Assembly (NCBI GenBank): GCA_934654475.1
Contig: CAKUFZ010000005.1
Location: 1 to 64,000, forward strand
Reading direction: 5' to 3'
Source of the DNA: an uncultured Coriobacteriales bacterium
GTDB taxonomy: Bacteria > Actinomycetota > Coriobacteriia > Coriobacteriales > UMGS124
Length of the DNA: 64,000 bases
The translations under genes and the position numbers were made by a program. The notes below the pieces were generated by a model. It saw only the letters and a program-made list of their open reading frames with translations, was not told the origin of the DNA and searched no databases. Numbering within the stretch: the first letter of the stretch is position 1; each line of letters starts with the position of its first letter. Below are positions 26,284-35,302 of the stretch, one piece after another.

Positions 26284-27759
26284 ATGCATCAGGACAACAC
26301 GAACAACGCAGCTCAATCTGCCGCGCCCAAGAAGGCGCAGCTTGGTCGCGGTGCCCAGGTCGCAAGTATGATAGCCGGCGCACTCATCGGGCTTGTGACA
26401 CTCGTCTACCTCTTGGGTTGCGTGTATTACTACGACCGATTTTGGCCCAACACCAAGATTGGCGATGCGAACCTCTCCAACATGACGGAGGCCGATGCCG
26501 TCTCCACGCTTGACCAGGTATCACGCAGCCGTACGGTTGCCGTGTCGGGTCAGGGCGTTTCGTTTACGCTCACGGGCGGCACTGCCGGTCTTGAGATCAA
26601 CTCCTCCTCGGCGGTCAAGACCGCGCTCAATGACAATGCGTGCTGGCAGTGGCCTTTCCAGGTATTTGCCGCCCACGACGAAACCGATGCTTTGAGCTCG
26701 TCTTTCGACCTCGATCTGTTGCGTTCTGCCATCGAGTCGTCCGTCTCGTCGTTCAATGCAAGCGCCTCCGATCCCATCGATGCGACGCTGTATTTCGACG
26801 AGTCCACCAATCGCTATGAGATTAACCCCGGTTCTTTGGGCACGAAGCTCGACATCGACTCGATTATGGAGACCGTGCAGACGGCCCTTGCCCAGCGCAA
26901 CCCCTATGCTGCGCTTACGAGCGTGAACCTGGTTCATCAGTCCGTCAAGGCTGACGACCCGTATCTCATTACGAAGCGCGACACGGCGAACGCCTATCTT
27001 TCCTGCTCGCTTGACCTCACGCTCAACGGTACGCTTGTGGCGTCCGTCAACCCTTCGGTGGTGAAGGATTGGATTACCTTCGGTGAGGACGGCACGGCAG
27101 CTCTCGACGAGGCGCAGCTTGTCGCTTGGGTCGACGGCGTCGAATCGCTCGTCGATTCGGTCGGCTCCACCCGCACCTACACGCGTCCCAACGACGGTCA
27201 GGTGTTCACGGTGTCGCGCGGCAACTATGGTTGGATCAGCGATGGCGAGGCGCTCGAGGATCTCGTGCGCAACGCTGTGTACAGCTCGACCGTCGGTTCC
27301 TCTGAGATTCCCACCAAACAGTCGGCAAGCGCGTACAACCCCGGCGGCGCCGATTGGGCCGGCAGCTCTTGGATTGACGTCGACTTGGGCGAGCAGTACG
27401 TGCGCTACTTCGACGCAAGTGGCAATGTTTTGTGGGAAAGTGCTTGTGTCAGCGGTGCCTATGGCGTGCACGACACCCCCTTGGGCGTGTATTCCATTTA
27501 CAATAAGGCACTCGACCAGACGCTTCTGGGCAACATCGTCCCGGAGACGGGCAAGCGCGAGTATGAGACTCCCGTCAGTTACTGGATTCCGTTCAACGAC
27601 GGCGTGGGCCTGCACGATGCCAACTGGCAGCCTGACTTCGGCGGCTCCATGTATATGAGCGGCTATGGCTCCCACGGCTGCATCAACCTGCCGCCCTCCG
27701 CGGCTGCCGAGCTGTACTCCCTGTGTTCTATCGGCGACGTCGTCGTCGTTCATTATTAA
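26284..27759 (+). CDS. membrane-anchored L,D-transpeptidase (YkuD domain)
   Basis: A 491-residue cell-wall enzyme that makes or edits 3-3 peptidoglycan cross-links. It has a short cytoplasmic N-terminus, a signal-anchor segment SMIAGALIGLVTLVYLLGCV, then two peptidoglycan-binding-4-like segments (PNTKIGDANLSNMTEADAVS is typical) covering residues ~65-320. The C-terminal YkuD catalytic domain contains VGLHDANW and the active-site signature SHGCINLPPSAA, with catalytic Cys near 466. ATG 26284 is used; a TTG at 26275 lies closer to the GGGGGAG ribosome site and could be the true start, adding 3 residues. It stands alone behind the ftsH terminator. Confidence 0.93.
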   Translation: MHQDNTNNAAQSAAPKKAQLGRGAQVASMIAGALIGLVTLVYLLGCVYYYDRFWPNTKIGDANLSNMTEADAVSTLDQVSRSRTVAVSGQGVSFTLTGGTAGLEINSSSAVKTALNDNACWQWPFQVFAAHDETDALSSSFDLDLLRSAIESSVSSFNASASDPIDATLYFDESTNRYEINPGSLGTKLDIDSIMETVQTALAQRNPYAALTSVNLVHQSVKADDPYLITKRDTANAYLSCSLDLTLNGTLVASVNPSVVKDWITFGEDGTAALDEAQLVAWVDGVESLVDSVGSTRTYTRPNDGQVFTVSRGNYGWISDGEALEDLVRNAVYSSTVGSSEIPTKQSASAYNPGGADWAGSSWIDVDLGEQYVRYFDASGNVLWESACVSGAYGVHDTPLGVYSIYNKALDQTLLGNIVPETGKREYETPVSYWIPFNDGVGLHDANWQPDFGGSMYMSGYGSHGCINLPPSAAAELYSLCSIGDVVVVHY

Positions 27760-27834
27760 AGGTGTGCCCAGGTAACACTCGATGTCCTTTTGCGTAGGAC
27801 CCACCTGCGCAGCGTTATGAAAGGGTTTGGACAA

Positions 27835-30633
27835 GTGGCAAAAGAGAACGACTTCAGCTCGACGCTGAACCTTCCCAAAACCGACTTCCCCATGAGGGGC
27901 GGCCTTGCCAAGAGCGAGCCCGTCCGTCTGGCGAAGTGGAACGAGGAGGGCGTTTACGAGCTCACCCTCAAGAAGAACGAGGGCCATCCTTCCTTCGTGC
28001 TTCATGACGGCCCGCCTTATGCGAACGGCCCGATCCACATCGGCCACGCCATGAACAAGATTTCCAAGGACTTCATCAACCGTTATTGGACGATGCAGGG
28101 TCGCTATGTGCCCTACATCCCCGGTTGGGACTGCCACGGCCAGCCCATTGAGCACAAGGTTGAGACGAAGCTCGGCACGAAGAAGTTCAACGAGACCCCC
28201 GTTGAGAAGATTCGCGAGATGTGCAACGAGTTCGCCGTCGAGAACATCGAGCTCCAGAAGGCCGGTTTCCGCAGGCTCGGCGTGCTGGGCGACTGGGACA
28301 ACCCTTACCTGACGCTGTACCATCAGCATGACGCCGCCGACATCGAGGTCTTCAAGGCCATGTTCGACCGCGGCATGGTCTACCGCGGCCACAAGCCGGT
28401 GCACTGGTGCAAGCATTGCCACACCGCTCTCGCCGAGGCAGAGATCGAGTATGGCGACGAGACGTCGCCCTCCATCTTCGTGCGCTTCGAGATGACCTCC
28501 AAGCCTGCGGGCCTGGAGTCCTTCGAGGGCCCGGCTGACTTCATCATCTGGACCACCACGCCTTGGACCATCCCCTCTGACCAGGCCATCTCCATGAAGC
28601 CCGGCGCACCGTACGTCGCCGTTGAGCATGACGGCCGCGCCGAGGTCATGCTTGAGGCCCTTGCCCCCAAGCTCTGCGAGGAGTTTGGCTGGGACTACAC
28701 GCCTGTCATGGTCGACGGCCAGCCCTACATCCAGCCGGCTGAGACCTTCGAGGGCCTCCACTACAAGCAGCCCGTCTTCGACGGCGTCGAGGGCGTCGCG
28801 CTCCTGGCCGACTACGTTGGCGTCGATGACGGTACGGGTATCGTCCACAACTCGCCCGGTCACGGCGTCGACGACTACTTCGCCTGCCTCAAGGCCGGCA
28901 TTACCGACATCTGCATGCCGGTCGACGACGACGGCAAGTTCTACGTCGGCGACGAGTTCGGCTGTGGCGGCCCCTTCTCCGGCATGGACACCGACGAGGC
29001 CAACCCCCACGTCATCGAGTTCCTGCGCGAGCGCGGCACGCTCGTGCGCGAGAAGAAGATCACGCACAGCTACCCGCACTGCTGGCGCTGCAAGAACCCC
29101 GTACTGTTCCGCGCGACCGACCAGTGGTTTGTCTCCATGGACAAGACGGGGCTGCGCGCTGAGGCTCTCGACGAGATTCAGAACAAGGTGACCTGGTACC
29201 CGGCCCATGCCGCCAACCGCATCGGTTCGATGGTCGAGCAGCGTCCCGACTGGTGCATCTCCCGTCAGCGCAACTGGGGCGTGCCGATTCCGAGCTACAC
29301 CTGCCAGGACTGTGGCACGAAGGTCATGAACGACGACACGCTCGACGCCGTCATCGCCCTGTTCCATGAGAAGGGCTCTGACGCTTGGTTCACCGAGGAC
29401 CCCAAGTCTTACTTGGGCGATGCCTGCGTGTGCCCCAAGTGCGGCGGTGCAAACCTCAAGATCGACCGCGACATCCTCGACGTGTGGTGGGACTCCGGTG
29501 TCTCCTGGAAGGCCGTCTGCGAGTACCGTCCCGAGCTCACCTATCCCGCCGACATGTATCTCGAGGGCTCCGACCAGCATCGCGGTTGGTTCCAGAGCTC
29601 CCTGCTCACGAGCGTGGGCGCCAACGACCATGCGCCTTATCGCGCCGTTATCTCCCAGGGCTTCACGCTCGACGGCCAGGGCCGCAAGATGAGCAAGTCG
29701 CTGGGCAACGTCATCGACCCCAACAAGGTCTGTGACGAGATGGGTGCCGACATCATCCGTCTGTGGGTCTCCTCTGTGGACACCTCCACCGACGTCGCTA
29801 TCGACCATGAGATCTTGAAGCGCACGAGCGATGCCTATCGTCGTTTCCGCAACTGCTTCCGCTTCCTGCTCTCCGAGCTGTACGACTTCGATCCTGCGAC
29901 CGACGCGGTGTCTGCCGAGCAGCTTCTGGCTGTCGACGCCGTTGCCCTTTCCAGGATGTGCGCCGTTCATGCCAAGGTTGAGGAGGCCTATGCGGGCTAT
30001 CGCTTCAACCAGGTCTATCGCACGCTCTATGACTATGTCGTGACCGAGCTTTCCAACGTGTATATGGACGTCGTGAAGGACCGCACGTACTGCTGCGCGG
30101 CCACGAGCGTCGAGCGCCGCAGCGCCCAGACGGTTCTGGCTGAGATCCTCACGATGCTTTTGCACGACCTGCAGCCCATCCTTGCCTTTACGTGCGACGA
30201 GGTTCTCGGCTACCTGCCCGAGTCCATGCGCGAGGGCCAGAAGTACGCCGCCCTGCTCGATTGGTACCACGCCCCCATGAGCGCCGAAGAAGCCGCCAAA
30301 CTTGCTCCCGCTTGGGACGCGGCCGACCTTGTGCGCGACGCCGTGAAGAAGGCCCTCGAGCCCGTTCTCGCGCAGAAGACCATCGCCAAGAGCCAGGAGG
30401 CGCGCGTGAGCGTCGTCGCCCCCGAGGCGGTTGTCGAGGCTGTGAAGTCCTGCGGTATCGACATGGCCGAGTTCTGCATCGTTGCCGGCGTCGATCTTGT
30501 CGCCGGTGAGGTGGAAGAGCCCCAGGCCCAGGTCGAGGTTGCCCAGGGCGACAAGTGCCCGCGTTGCTGGAACGTCCGCACGCTGTGCGAGGACGGCCTG
30601 TGCCAGCGCTGCCACGAAGCCCTGGAGGGTTAG
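27835..30633 (+). CDS. ileS: isoleucyl-tRNA synthetase
   Basis: Class I synthetase, 932 residues, that charges tRNA-Ile. The HIGH region is DGPPYANGPIHIGHAMNKIS and the KMSKS region is GQGRKMSKSLGNVIDPNK; a CP1 editing domain lies between (TTPWTIPSDQAISMKPG). The C-terminus is a zinc-binding domain with CPRCWNVRTLC and CQRCHEAL, as in the bacterial type I enzyme. The GTG at 27835 follows AAAGGG and starts where family homology starts (MAKENDFSSTLNLPKTDFPM). The ATG at 27817 would use that site as codons. No T-box leader was found in the 75-base gap upstream. lspA follows after 5 bases. Confidence 0.95.
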   Translation: MAKENDFSSTLNLPKTDFPMRGGLAKSEPVRLAKWNEEGVYELTLKKNEGHPSFVLHDGPPYANGPIHIGHAMNKISKDFINRYWTMQGRYVPYIPGWDCHGQPIEHKVETKLGTKKFNETPVEKIREMCNEFAVENIELQKAGFRRLGVLGDWDNPYLTLYHQHDAADIEVFKAMFDRGMVYRGHKPVHWCKHCHTALAEAEIEYGDETSPSIFVRFEMTSKPAGLESFEGPADFIIWTTTPWTIPSDQAISMKPGAPYVAVEHDGRAEVMLEALAPKLCEEFGWDYTPVMVDGQPYIQPAETFEGLHYKQPVFDGVEGVALLADYVGVDDGTGIVHNSPGHGVDDYFACLKAGITDICMPVDDDGKFYVGDEFGCGGPFSGMDTDEANPHVIEFLRERGTLVREKKITHSYPHCWRCKNPVLFRATDQWFVSMDKTGLRAEALDEIQNKVTWYPAHAANRIGSMVEQRPDWCISRQRNWGVPIPSYTCQDCGTKVMNDDTLDAVIALFHEKGSDAWFTEDPKSYLGDACVCPKCGGANLKIDRDILDVWWDSGVSWKAVCEYRPELTYPADMYLEGSDQHRGWFQSSLLTSVGANDHAPYRAVISQGFTLDGQGRKMSKSLGNVIDPNKVCDEMGADIIRLWVSSVDTSTDVAIDHEILKRTSDAYRRFRNCFRFLLSELYDFDPATDAVSAEQLLAVDAVALSRMCAVHAKVEEAYAGYRFNQVYRTLYDYVVTELSNVYMDVVKDRTYCCAATSVERRSAQTVLAEILTMLLHDLQPILAFTCDEVLGYLPESMREGQKYAALLDWYHAPMSAEEAAKLAPAWDAADLVRDAVKKALEPVLAQKTIAKSQEARVSVVAPEAVVEAVKSCGIDMAEFCIVAGVDLVAGEVEEPQAQVEVAQGDKCPRCWNVRTLCEDGLCQRCHEALEG

Positions 30634-30638
30634 GTTTC

Positions 30639-31127
30639 ATGCAGAGTCGCGCCGCCCGCGTGAGTCTGTTCGCGGGCCTCTTCGTCATGGTTGTCTTTTT
30701 TGACCAGCTCACCAAGTGGGCGGCGCGTGCATATTTGGCATCGGGTGCAAGCGTCACGCTTGTGCCCGGTGTCATCGACTTGCATCTTGTTTTCAACAAA
30801 GGAGCCGCGTTCAGCCTCGGCGAGGGCTGGACGTGGCTCTTTGTCGCGGTTGCAGTCGTGCTGTGCGTGGGATGCGCCTGGGCTGTGGCGACCCAGGGCC
30901 TTTCAAAGGCTGCGACATGCCTTCTGGGCGTTGCGGCAGGCGGTGGCGTGGGCAACCTCATCGACCGCGTCACCCAAGGGTGCGTGACGGATTTTTTCAT
31001 GCCCACGTTTGTGAGCTTCCCCGTGTTCAATGTTGCAGATATCTGCATTACCTGCTCTTTTGTTGCCCTGTTTATTCTCTATTGGTCGCATGATGCGCGC
31101 TGTCGGGAGGTTGAAACCCATGAGTGA
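30639..31127 (+). CDS. lspA: lipoprotein signal peptidase (SPase II)
   Basis: Membrane aspartyl protease that removes signal peptides from lipidated prolipoproteins. The 162-residue protein has four hydrophobic segments. It shows the first conserved box FFDQLTKWAAR, the HLVFNKGAAFSLGEG box, and the two catalytic Asp regions GNLIDRVTQGCVTDF and FPVFNVADICITCS. ATG 30639 lies after GGAGGG. The longer frame from 30555 duplicates the ileS end in another frame. Its 3' end overlaps the next gene by 8 bases; ileS-lspA-rluD is a common Gram-positive order. Confidence 0.95.
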   Translation: MQSRAARVSLFAGLFVMVVFFDQLTKWAARAYLASGASVTLVPGVIDLHLVFNKGAAFSLGEGWTWLFVAVAVVLCVGCAWAVATQGLSKAATCLLGVAAGGGVGNLIDRVTQGCVTDFFMPTFVSFPVFNVADICITCSFVALFILYWSHDARCREVETHE

Positions 31128-32157
31128 GCTTGTCCAGCGGAGTGTTTCTGCCGAGCATGAGGGTGTACGCCTCGATCAGTACCTGGCTCTTGCCGGGGTC
31201 TATGCGAGCCGCAGCGCCGCGACCAAGGCCATCGAGGAAGGCCTCGTAAGCGTCAACGACGAGGTTGAGACTTCCAAGAAGCGCACCCTGCATGCCGACG
31301 ACGATGTGGCCGCCGAGGTCAAGGAGCATATCGACGCGCCCATTGTCCTGGAGCCCCAGCAGATTCCCCTCGATATCCGCTATGAGGACGACGACCTCAT
31401 CGTTCTTTCCAAGCAACGCGGCCTGGTATGCCATCCCTCGCAAGGCCACGTTGACCGCACGCTTGCCAACGCCTTGTTGTGGCATTGCGGCCCCGAGCAC
31501 TTGGGCACCATGCAGGGCACCGATCGCCCCGGCATCGTCCATCGCCTCGACATGGACACCACCGGCCTCATGCTCGCGGCAAAAAACGACCATACGCAGG
31601 CGCTTCTTCAGGAAGCCATCCGCATGCGCGCGGTTGACAGGCGCTATGTCACGCTCGTGCATGGCAATATCGCCCCCGACACGGGCCTCATCGACGCGCC
31701 CATCGCTCGTCATGCCAAGGACCGACTGCGTATGGCTGTGAGCGAGGACCCCTCGGCACGTCCCTCGCTCACGACCTTCACTGTGCTTCAGCGCTTTGAG
31801 GCCGGTCGCAAGGACGACGGGTACACGCTGCTGGAATGCAAGCTGTACACCGGCCGTACCCATCAGATTCGCGTGCACATGTCCTACATCGGCCACCCCG
31901 TGGTGGGCGATCCCCTGTATGGCCGTGGCACCCTGCAGCAGAACCTCGACCTCGACCGGCAGTTCCTCCACTCTTGGAGCCTGGCGTTTGAGCATCCCAC
32001 GACGGGTGAGCAGCTGCGGTTCAAGGACGCCATCACCTGGGAGCTCGACGAGGCGCTCATGGGCCTTGAATCCCGCGAAAGCGAGCTTACCGCCCAGGGC
32101 AAGGTTGTGCGACAGGCGCTTGAGGAGGCCTCCTATGCTCCTTCCGGCTCTTGGTAG
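31120..32157 (+). CDS. rluD: RluD-family pseudouridine synthase
   Basis: Converts uridine to pseudouridine in 23S rRNA (RluC/RluD class). The 345-residue protein has an N-terminal S4 RNA-binding domain (EGVRLDQYLALAGVYASRSA) and a catalytic domain with the signature IVHRLDMDTTGLMLAAK, containing the catalytic Asp. YTGRTHQIRVHMSYIGHPVV and GDPLYG follow. The exact rRNA target cannot be read from the sequence. ATG 31120 lies inside the lspA stop region, with GGGAGG nine bases upstream, so the two genes are coupled. Confidence 0.94.
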   Translation: MSELVQRSVSAEHEGVRLDQYLALAGVYASRSAATKAIEEGLVSVNDEVETSKKRTLHADDDVAAEVKEHIDAPIVLEPQQIPLDIRYEDDDLIVLSKQRGLVCHPSQGHVDRTLANALLWHCGPEHLGTMQGTDRPGIVHRLDMDTTGLMLAAKNDHTQALLQEAIRMRAVDRRYVTLVHGNIAPDTGLIDAPIARHAKDRLRMAVSEDPSARPSLTTFTVLQRFEAGRKDDGYTLLECKLYTGRTHQIRVHMSYIGHPVVGDPLYGRGTLQQNLDLDRQFLHSWSLAFEHPTTGEQLRFKDAITWELDEALMGLESRESELTAQGKVVRQALEEASYAPSGSW

Positions 32158-32226
32158 CCGTGCCGGTTTTGGTGTATTGTCGCTTGTAGCGTTGGTCAAT
32201 GCAGTGTCCCAGGAAGGGCTTCCCCC

Positions 32227-33543
32227 ATGCAGATAACGCCCATTCTCGTGTTTAACGCCGTGGTCCTCGTCTTCTTTGTCCTGGCGTTCTTCTATCAGTT
32301 CGTCTACATCTTCATCACGCTGCGTTACAAGCAGCATCCCGTAAAGCCGGCTCGCCGCCTGCATTCGTATGCGTTTGTCATCTGCGCGCACAACGAGGGC
32401 GCGGTCATCTCGGAGCTCGTCCGCTCCATCAAGGAGCAGGACTATCCCAGCGAGCTCATCGACACGTACGTCTTCTGCGACAACTGCACCGACGACACCG
32501 CGCAGCTTGCGCGTGAGGCCGGCGCCATTGTTTTCGAGCGCCCCGGCGGCGGCCAGAAGGGCAAAAGCTGGGTCATGGACTACGGCCTGTCTCGCGTGCT
32601 CAAGGAGCATCCCGGCAAGTACGAGGCCTTTTTCGTCTTTGACGCCGACAACGTCTTGTCCAAGACCTATGTGACCGAGATGAACAAGGTTTTCGACATG
32701 GGCGGGTTTGCTGCAATCACGAGCTTCCGCAACTCGAAGAACTTCGACTCCTCTTGGGTCAGCCGTGGGTACGGCACGTGGTTCATCCGCGAGGCGACCT
32801 ACCTCAACAACGCCCGCATGATCTTGGGCACGTCGTGCGCCATCTCCGGTACCGGCTACCTCATCTCCGCCGACATGATCGAGCGCATGCACGGCTGGGA
32901 CTTCCACCTGCTCACCGAGGACATTCAGTTCTCTGTGTTCTGCGCTGTCAACGGGTATCGCATCGGCTATGCGCACAATGCCGTGTTCTACGATGAGCAG
33001 CCCGTGACCTTCTCTGCCTCCTGGAAGCAGCGCATGCGCTGGACCAAGGGCTTCTACCAGGTCTTCGCCAAGTACGCGTCAGCCTTGTTCAACACCTGGT
33101 TCAAGGGTCCCAAGAACCGCGTCGCCCCCGACGTGAAGGAAGACCGTTCTTGGCGCTTCGCGGCGTATGACATGACCATGACCATTGCTCCGGCAATGAT
33201 TCTCACCATCGTCTCGGCAGCGGTCAACGGCATTTACCTGCTGCTGGGCCTTATCGCTCCCGAGATTGTGGGACCCACCGAGGTCAGGATGTGCCTGGGG
33301 TCGTTTTGCGCCACGTTTGTGACCTTCTACCTGACGTTTTTCCTCCTGGCCCTTCTCACCACGGCGACCGAGGGCAAGAAGATGCACATGACGCCGCTGC
33401 ACCGTTTCACGAACCTCTTCACGTTCCCGGTGTTCATGCTCTCCTATGTGCCCCTCGCCTTGGTGGCGGCCGTCAAGAAGGTCGACTGGGTGCCCACGCG
33501 TCACACCATCTCGAAAACGCTCTCTGAGATTCAGGCGCAGTAG
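32227..33543 (+). CDS. membrane family-2 glycosyltransferase
   Basis: A 438-residue integral membrane glycosyltransferase of the processive GT2 type (hyaluronan/cellulose synthase-like fold). An N-terminal membrane segment (FNAVVLVFFVLAFFYQFVYI) precedes the GT-A domain: YAFVICAHNEGAVI, the nucleotide-sugar DxD motif FVFDADNVLS, an acceptor motif with LLTEDIQFS, and QRMRWTKGFYQ (the QxxRW box of processive enzymes). Three or four C-terminal membrane segments follow. Substrate and product are unknown; a surface polysaccharide or glycolipid is likely. AGGAAGGG precedes the ATG. Confidence 0.88.
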   Translation: MQITPILVFNAVVLVFFVLAFFYQFVYIFITLRYKQHPVKPARRLHSYAFVICAHNEGAVISELVRSIKEQDYPSELIDTYVFCDNCTDDTAQLAREAGAIVFERPGGGQKGKSWVMDYGLSRVLKEHPGKYEAFFVFDADNVLSKTYVTEMNKVFDMGGFAAITSFRNSKNFDSSWVSRGYGTWFIREATYLNNARMILGTSCAISGTGYLISADMIERMHGWDFHLLTEDIQFSVFCAVNGYRIGYAHNAVFYDEQPVTFSASWKQRMRWTKGFYQVFAKYASALFNTWFKGPKNRVAPDVKEDRSWRFAAYDMTMTIAPAMILTIVSAAVNGIYLLLGLIAPEIVGPTEVRMCLGSFCATFVTFYLTFFLLALLTTATEGKKMHMTPLHRFTNLFTFPVFMLSYVPLALVAAVKKVDWVPTRHTISKTLSEIQAQ

Positions 33544-33596
33544 GGGAGCCCAGTCTACGTGTCGGTTTCAAGTGCGATGGTTAAATGCAGCTAAAG

Positions 33597-33625
33597 TCGA
33601 CATGTAAACCTCGCTCGTGCAATAT
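33597..33625 (+). promoter_or_regulatory. candidate promoter of guaB
   Basis: TCGACA (33597-33602), 17-base spacer, CAATAT (33620-33625), in an AT-richer patch 60 bases before the guaB start. The -10 is a weak match. Confidence 0.3.
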
Positions 33626-33685
33626 CATGTAACCTTTAAGCGTGACATGCCAAACAGTGTTCTGACGTCAAGAAAGGATCTGGGA

Positions 33686-35221
33686 ATGGCCTACTACTAC
33701 CCTGAGGCGGCACATACGTTTAGCGAGTATTTGCTGGTGCCTGGTTACAGCGGCTCCGAACACACGCCTGAGAGGGTCAGCCTGCGTACCCCTCTGACGC
33801 GCTTCCGTCGCGGCGAGGAGCCTCGCATCTCGCTCAACATCCCCATGATCTCGGCCATCATGCAGGCCGTCTCTGGTCCCAAGCTTGCCGTTGCCCTGGC
33901 TACTGAGGGCGGCATGTCGTTCATCTACGGCTCGCAGACCCCTGAGGACGAGGCTCAGATGGTTCGCGACGTCAAGACCTACAAGGCCGGCTTTGTTCGC
34001 AGCGACTCCACGCTGACGCCCGACAACACCCTGGCCGACGTCCTGGCCCTTCTCGAGAAGACCGGCCACTCCACCATGCCCGTCACCGTCGACGGCAACC
34101 CCGAGGGCAAGCTTCTCGGTATTGTGACGAGCCGCGACTACCGCGTCTCCCGCATGGATCCCGCCACGAAGGTCTCCGAGTTCATGACCTCCGCCGAGAA
34201 CCTCGTGTGCGCCCCCGACACCATTACCCTCTCCGAGGCCAACGACATCATCTGGGAGCGCAAGCTCAACTCCCTGCCGCTCGTCGACGCCGAGGGCAAC
34301 CTCAAGTACCTCGTGTTCCGCAAGGACTACGACGGCCACAAGTCCAACCCCAACGAGCTCCTCGACCAGCAGAAGTCCTACATGGTGGGCGCTGGCATCA
34401 ACACCCGCGACTACGCCGAGCGCGTGCCGCTGCTCATCGAGGCCGGCGTCGACGCCCTGTGCATCGACTCCTCCGAGGGCTACTCCGAGTGGCAGAAGCG
34501 CACCCTCGAGTGGATTCGTGCCAACTACGGCTATGACATCTGCGTCGGTGCCGGTAACGTCGTCGACGCAGAGGGCTTCCGCTTCCTCGCCGAGGCCGGC
34601 GCTGACTTCGTGAAGGTCGGCATCGGCGGCGGCTCCATCTGCATCACCCGTGAGCAGAAGGGCATTGGCCGCGGCCAGGCTTCCGCTCTTATCGACGTGT
34701 GCGCAGAGCGCGACCGCTATTTCGAGGAGACCGGCATCTACGTGCCCGTGTGCTCCGACGGCGGCATCGTGCATGACTACCACATGACCCTGGCTCTGGC
34801 CATGGGCGCCGACTTCATGATGCTCGGTCGTTACTTTGCCCGTTTCGACGAGTCCCCGAGCCGTCGCGTCATGGTCAACGGTGCCTACATGAAGGAGTAC
34901 TGGGGCGAGGGCTCGGCCCGTGCCCGCAACTGGCAGCGCTACGACCTGGGCGGCAACAAGAAGACGATGTCCTTCGTCGAGGGCGTTGACTCCTACGTGC
35001 CCTACGCCGGCTCCCTGAAGGACGGCGTCGCCGGGTCGCTTGCCAAGGTGAAGTCCACGATGTGCAACTGTGGCGCCCTCACCATTCCCGAGCTTCAGGA
35101 GAAGGCCAAGATTACGCTGATCTCCGCCACAAGCCTTGTCGAGGGCGGCGCTCACGACGTCCTGCTCAAGAACCCCAACCAGACGGTTGTTTCCGCTAGC
35201 AACGGCGCGTACGCCAACTAG
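33686..35221 (+). CDS. guaB: IMP dehydrogenase (variant clade)
   Basis: Oxidises IMP to XMP, the committed step to GMP. The 511-residue protein opens [20 protein letters not shown], then [16 protein letters not shown] pair of CBS domains occupies about residues 110-230 ([20 protein letters not shown]). The catalytic loop is [19 protein letters not shown] with the active Cys, and [11 protein letters not shown] binds the nucleotide. Canonical enzymes read GIGPGSICTTR here, so this belongs to a divergent clade also seen in some clostridia (established knowledge, from memory). ATG 33686 follows AGAAAGGA; the ATG at 33617 lies in the promoter. Confidence 0.92.
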   Translation: MAYYYPEAAHTFSEYLLVPGYSGSEHTPERVSLRTPLTRFRRGEEPRISLNIPMISAIMQAVSGPKLAVALATEGGMSFIYGSQTPEDEAQMVRDVKTYKAGFVRSDSTLTPDNTLADVLALLEKTGHSTMPVTVDGNPEGKLLGIVTSRDYRVSRMDPATKVSEFMTSAENLVCAPDTITLSEANDIIWERKLNSLPLVDAEGNLKYLVFRKDYDGHKSNPNELLDQQKSYMVGAGINTRDYAERVPLLIEAGVDALCIDSSEGYSEWQKRTLEWIRANYGYDICVGAGNVVDAEGFRFLAEAGADFVKVGIGGGSICITREQKGIGRGQASALIDVCAERDRYFEETGIYVPVCSDGGIVHDYHMTLALAMGADFMMLGRYFARFDESPSRRVMVNGAYMKEYWGEGSARARNWQRYDLGGNKKTMSFVEGVDSYVPYAGSLKDGVAGSLAKVKSTMCNCGALTIPELQEKAKITLISATSLVEGGAHDVLLKNPNQTVVSASNGAYAN

Positions 35222-35247
35222 CGTCGGTTTCATCGATTGATCAATCC

Positions 35248-35283
35248 AAGGCGCGACGAGATGTATATCTCGCCGCGCCTTTC
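35248..35283 (+). terminator. terminator-like hairpin after guaB
   Basis: AAGGCGCG and CGAGAT pair with ATCTCG and CGCGCCTT around a GTAT loop, with one A/C mismatch. Only a short T-run follows, so efficiency may be modest. Confidence 0.65.
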
Positions 35284-35302
35284 GGCATGAAAGGCAAAGC
35301 GC

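Noticed and set aside
27760..27834. T-box leader for ileS
   Set aside because: The gap is too short, and no TGGNACCGCG-type motif or specifier hairpin is visible. The same holds upstream of leuS.
26521..30615. Very long minus-strand open frame (over 1300 codons) opposite the L,D-transpeptidase and ileS
   Set aside because: It is the antisense shadow of GC-rich codon usage. The translation has no domain logic (Val/Gly/His/Leu-rich), and the + strand carries complete known genes. The same reasoning removes the long minus frames at 937-3024, 33668-37738, 42248-46642 and 60494-63634.
33544..33685. Purine or PRPP/ppGpp-type riboswitch before guaB
   Set aside because: No conserved aptamer core was found in the 142-base gap; only a weak promoter is visible.
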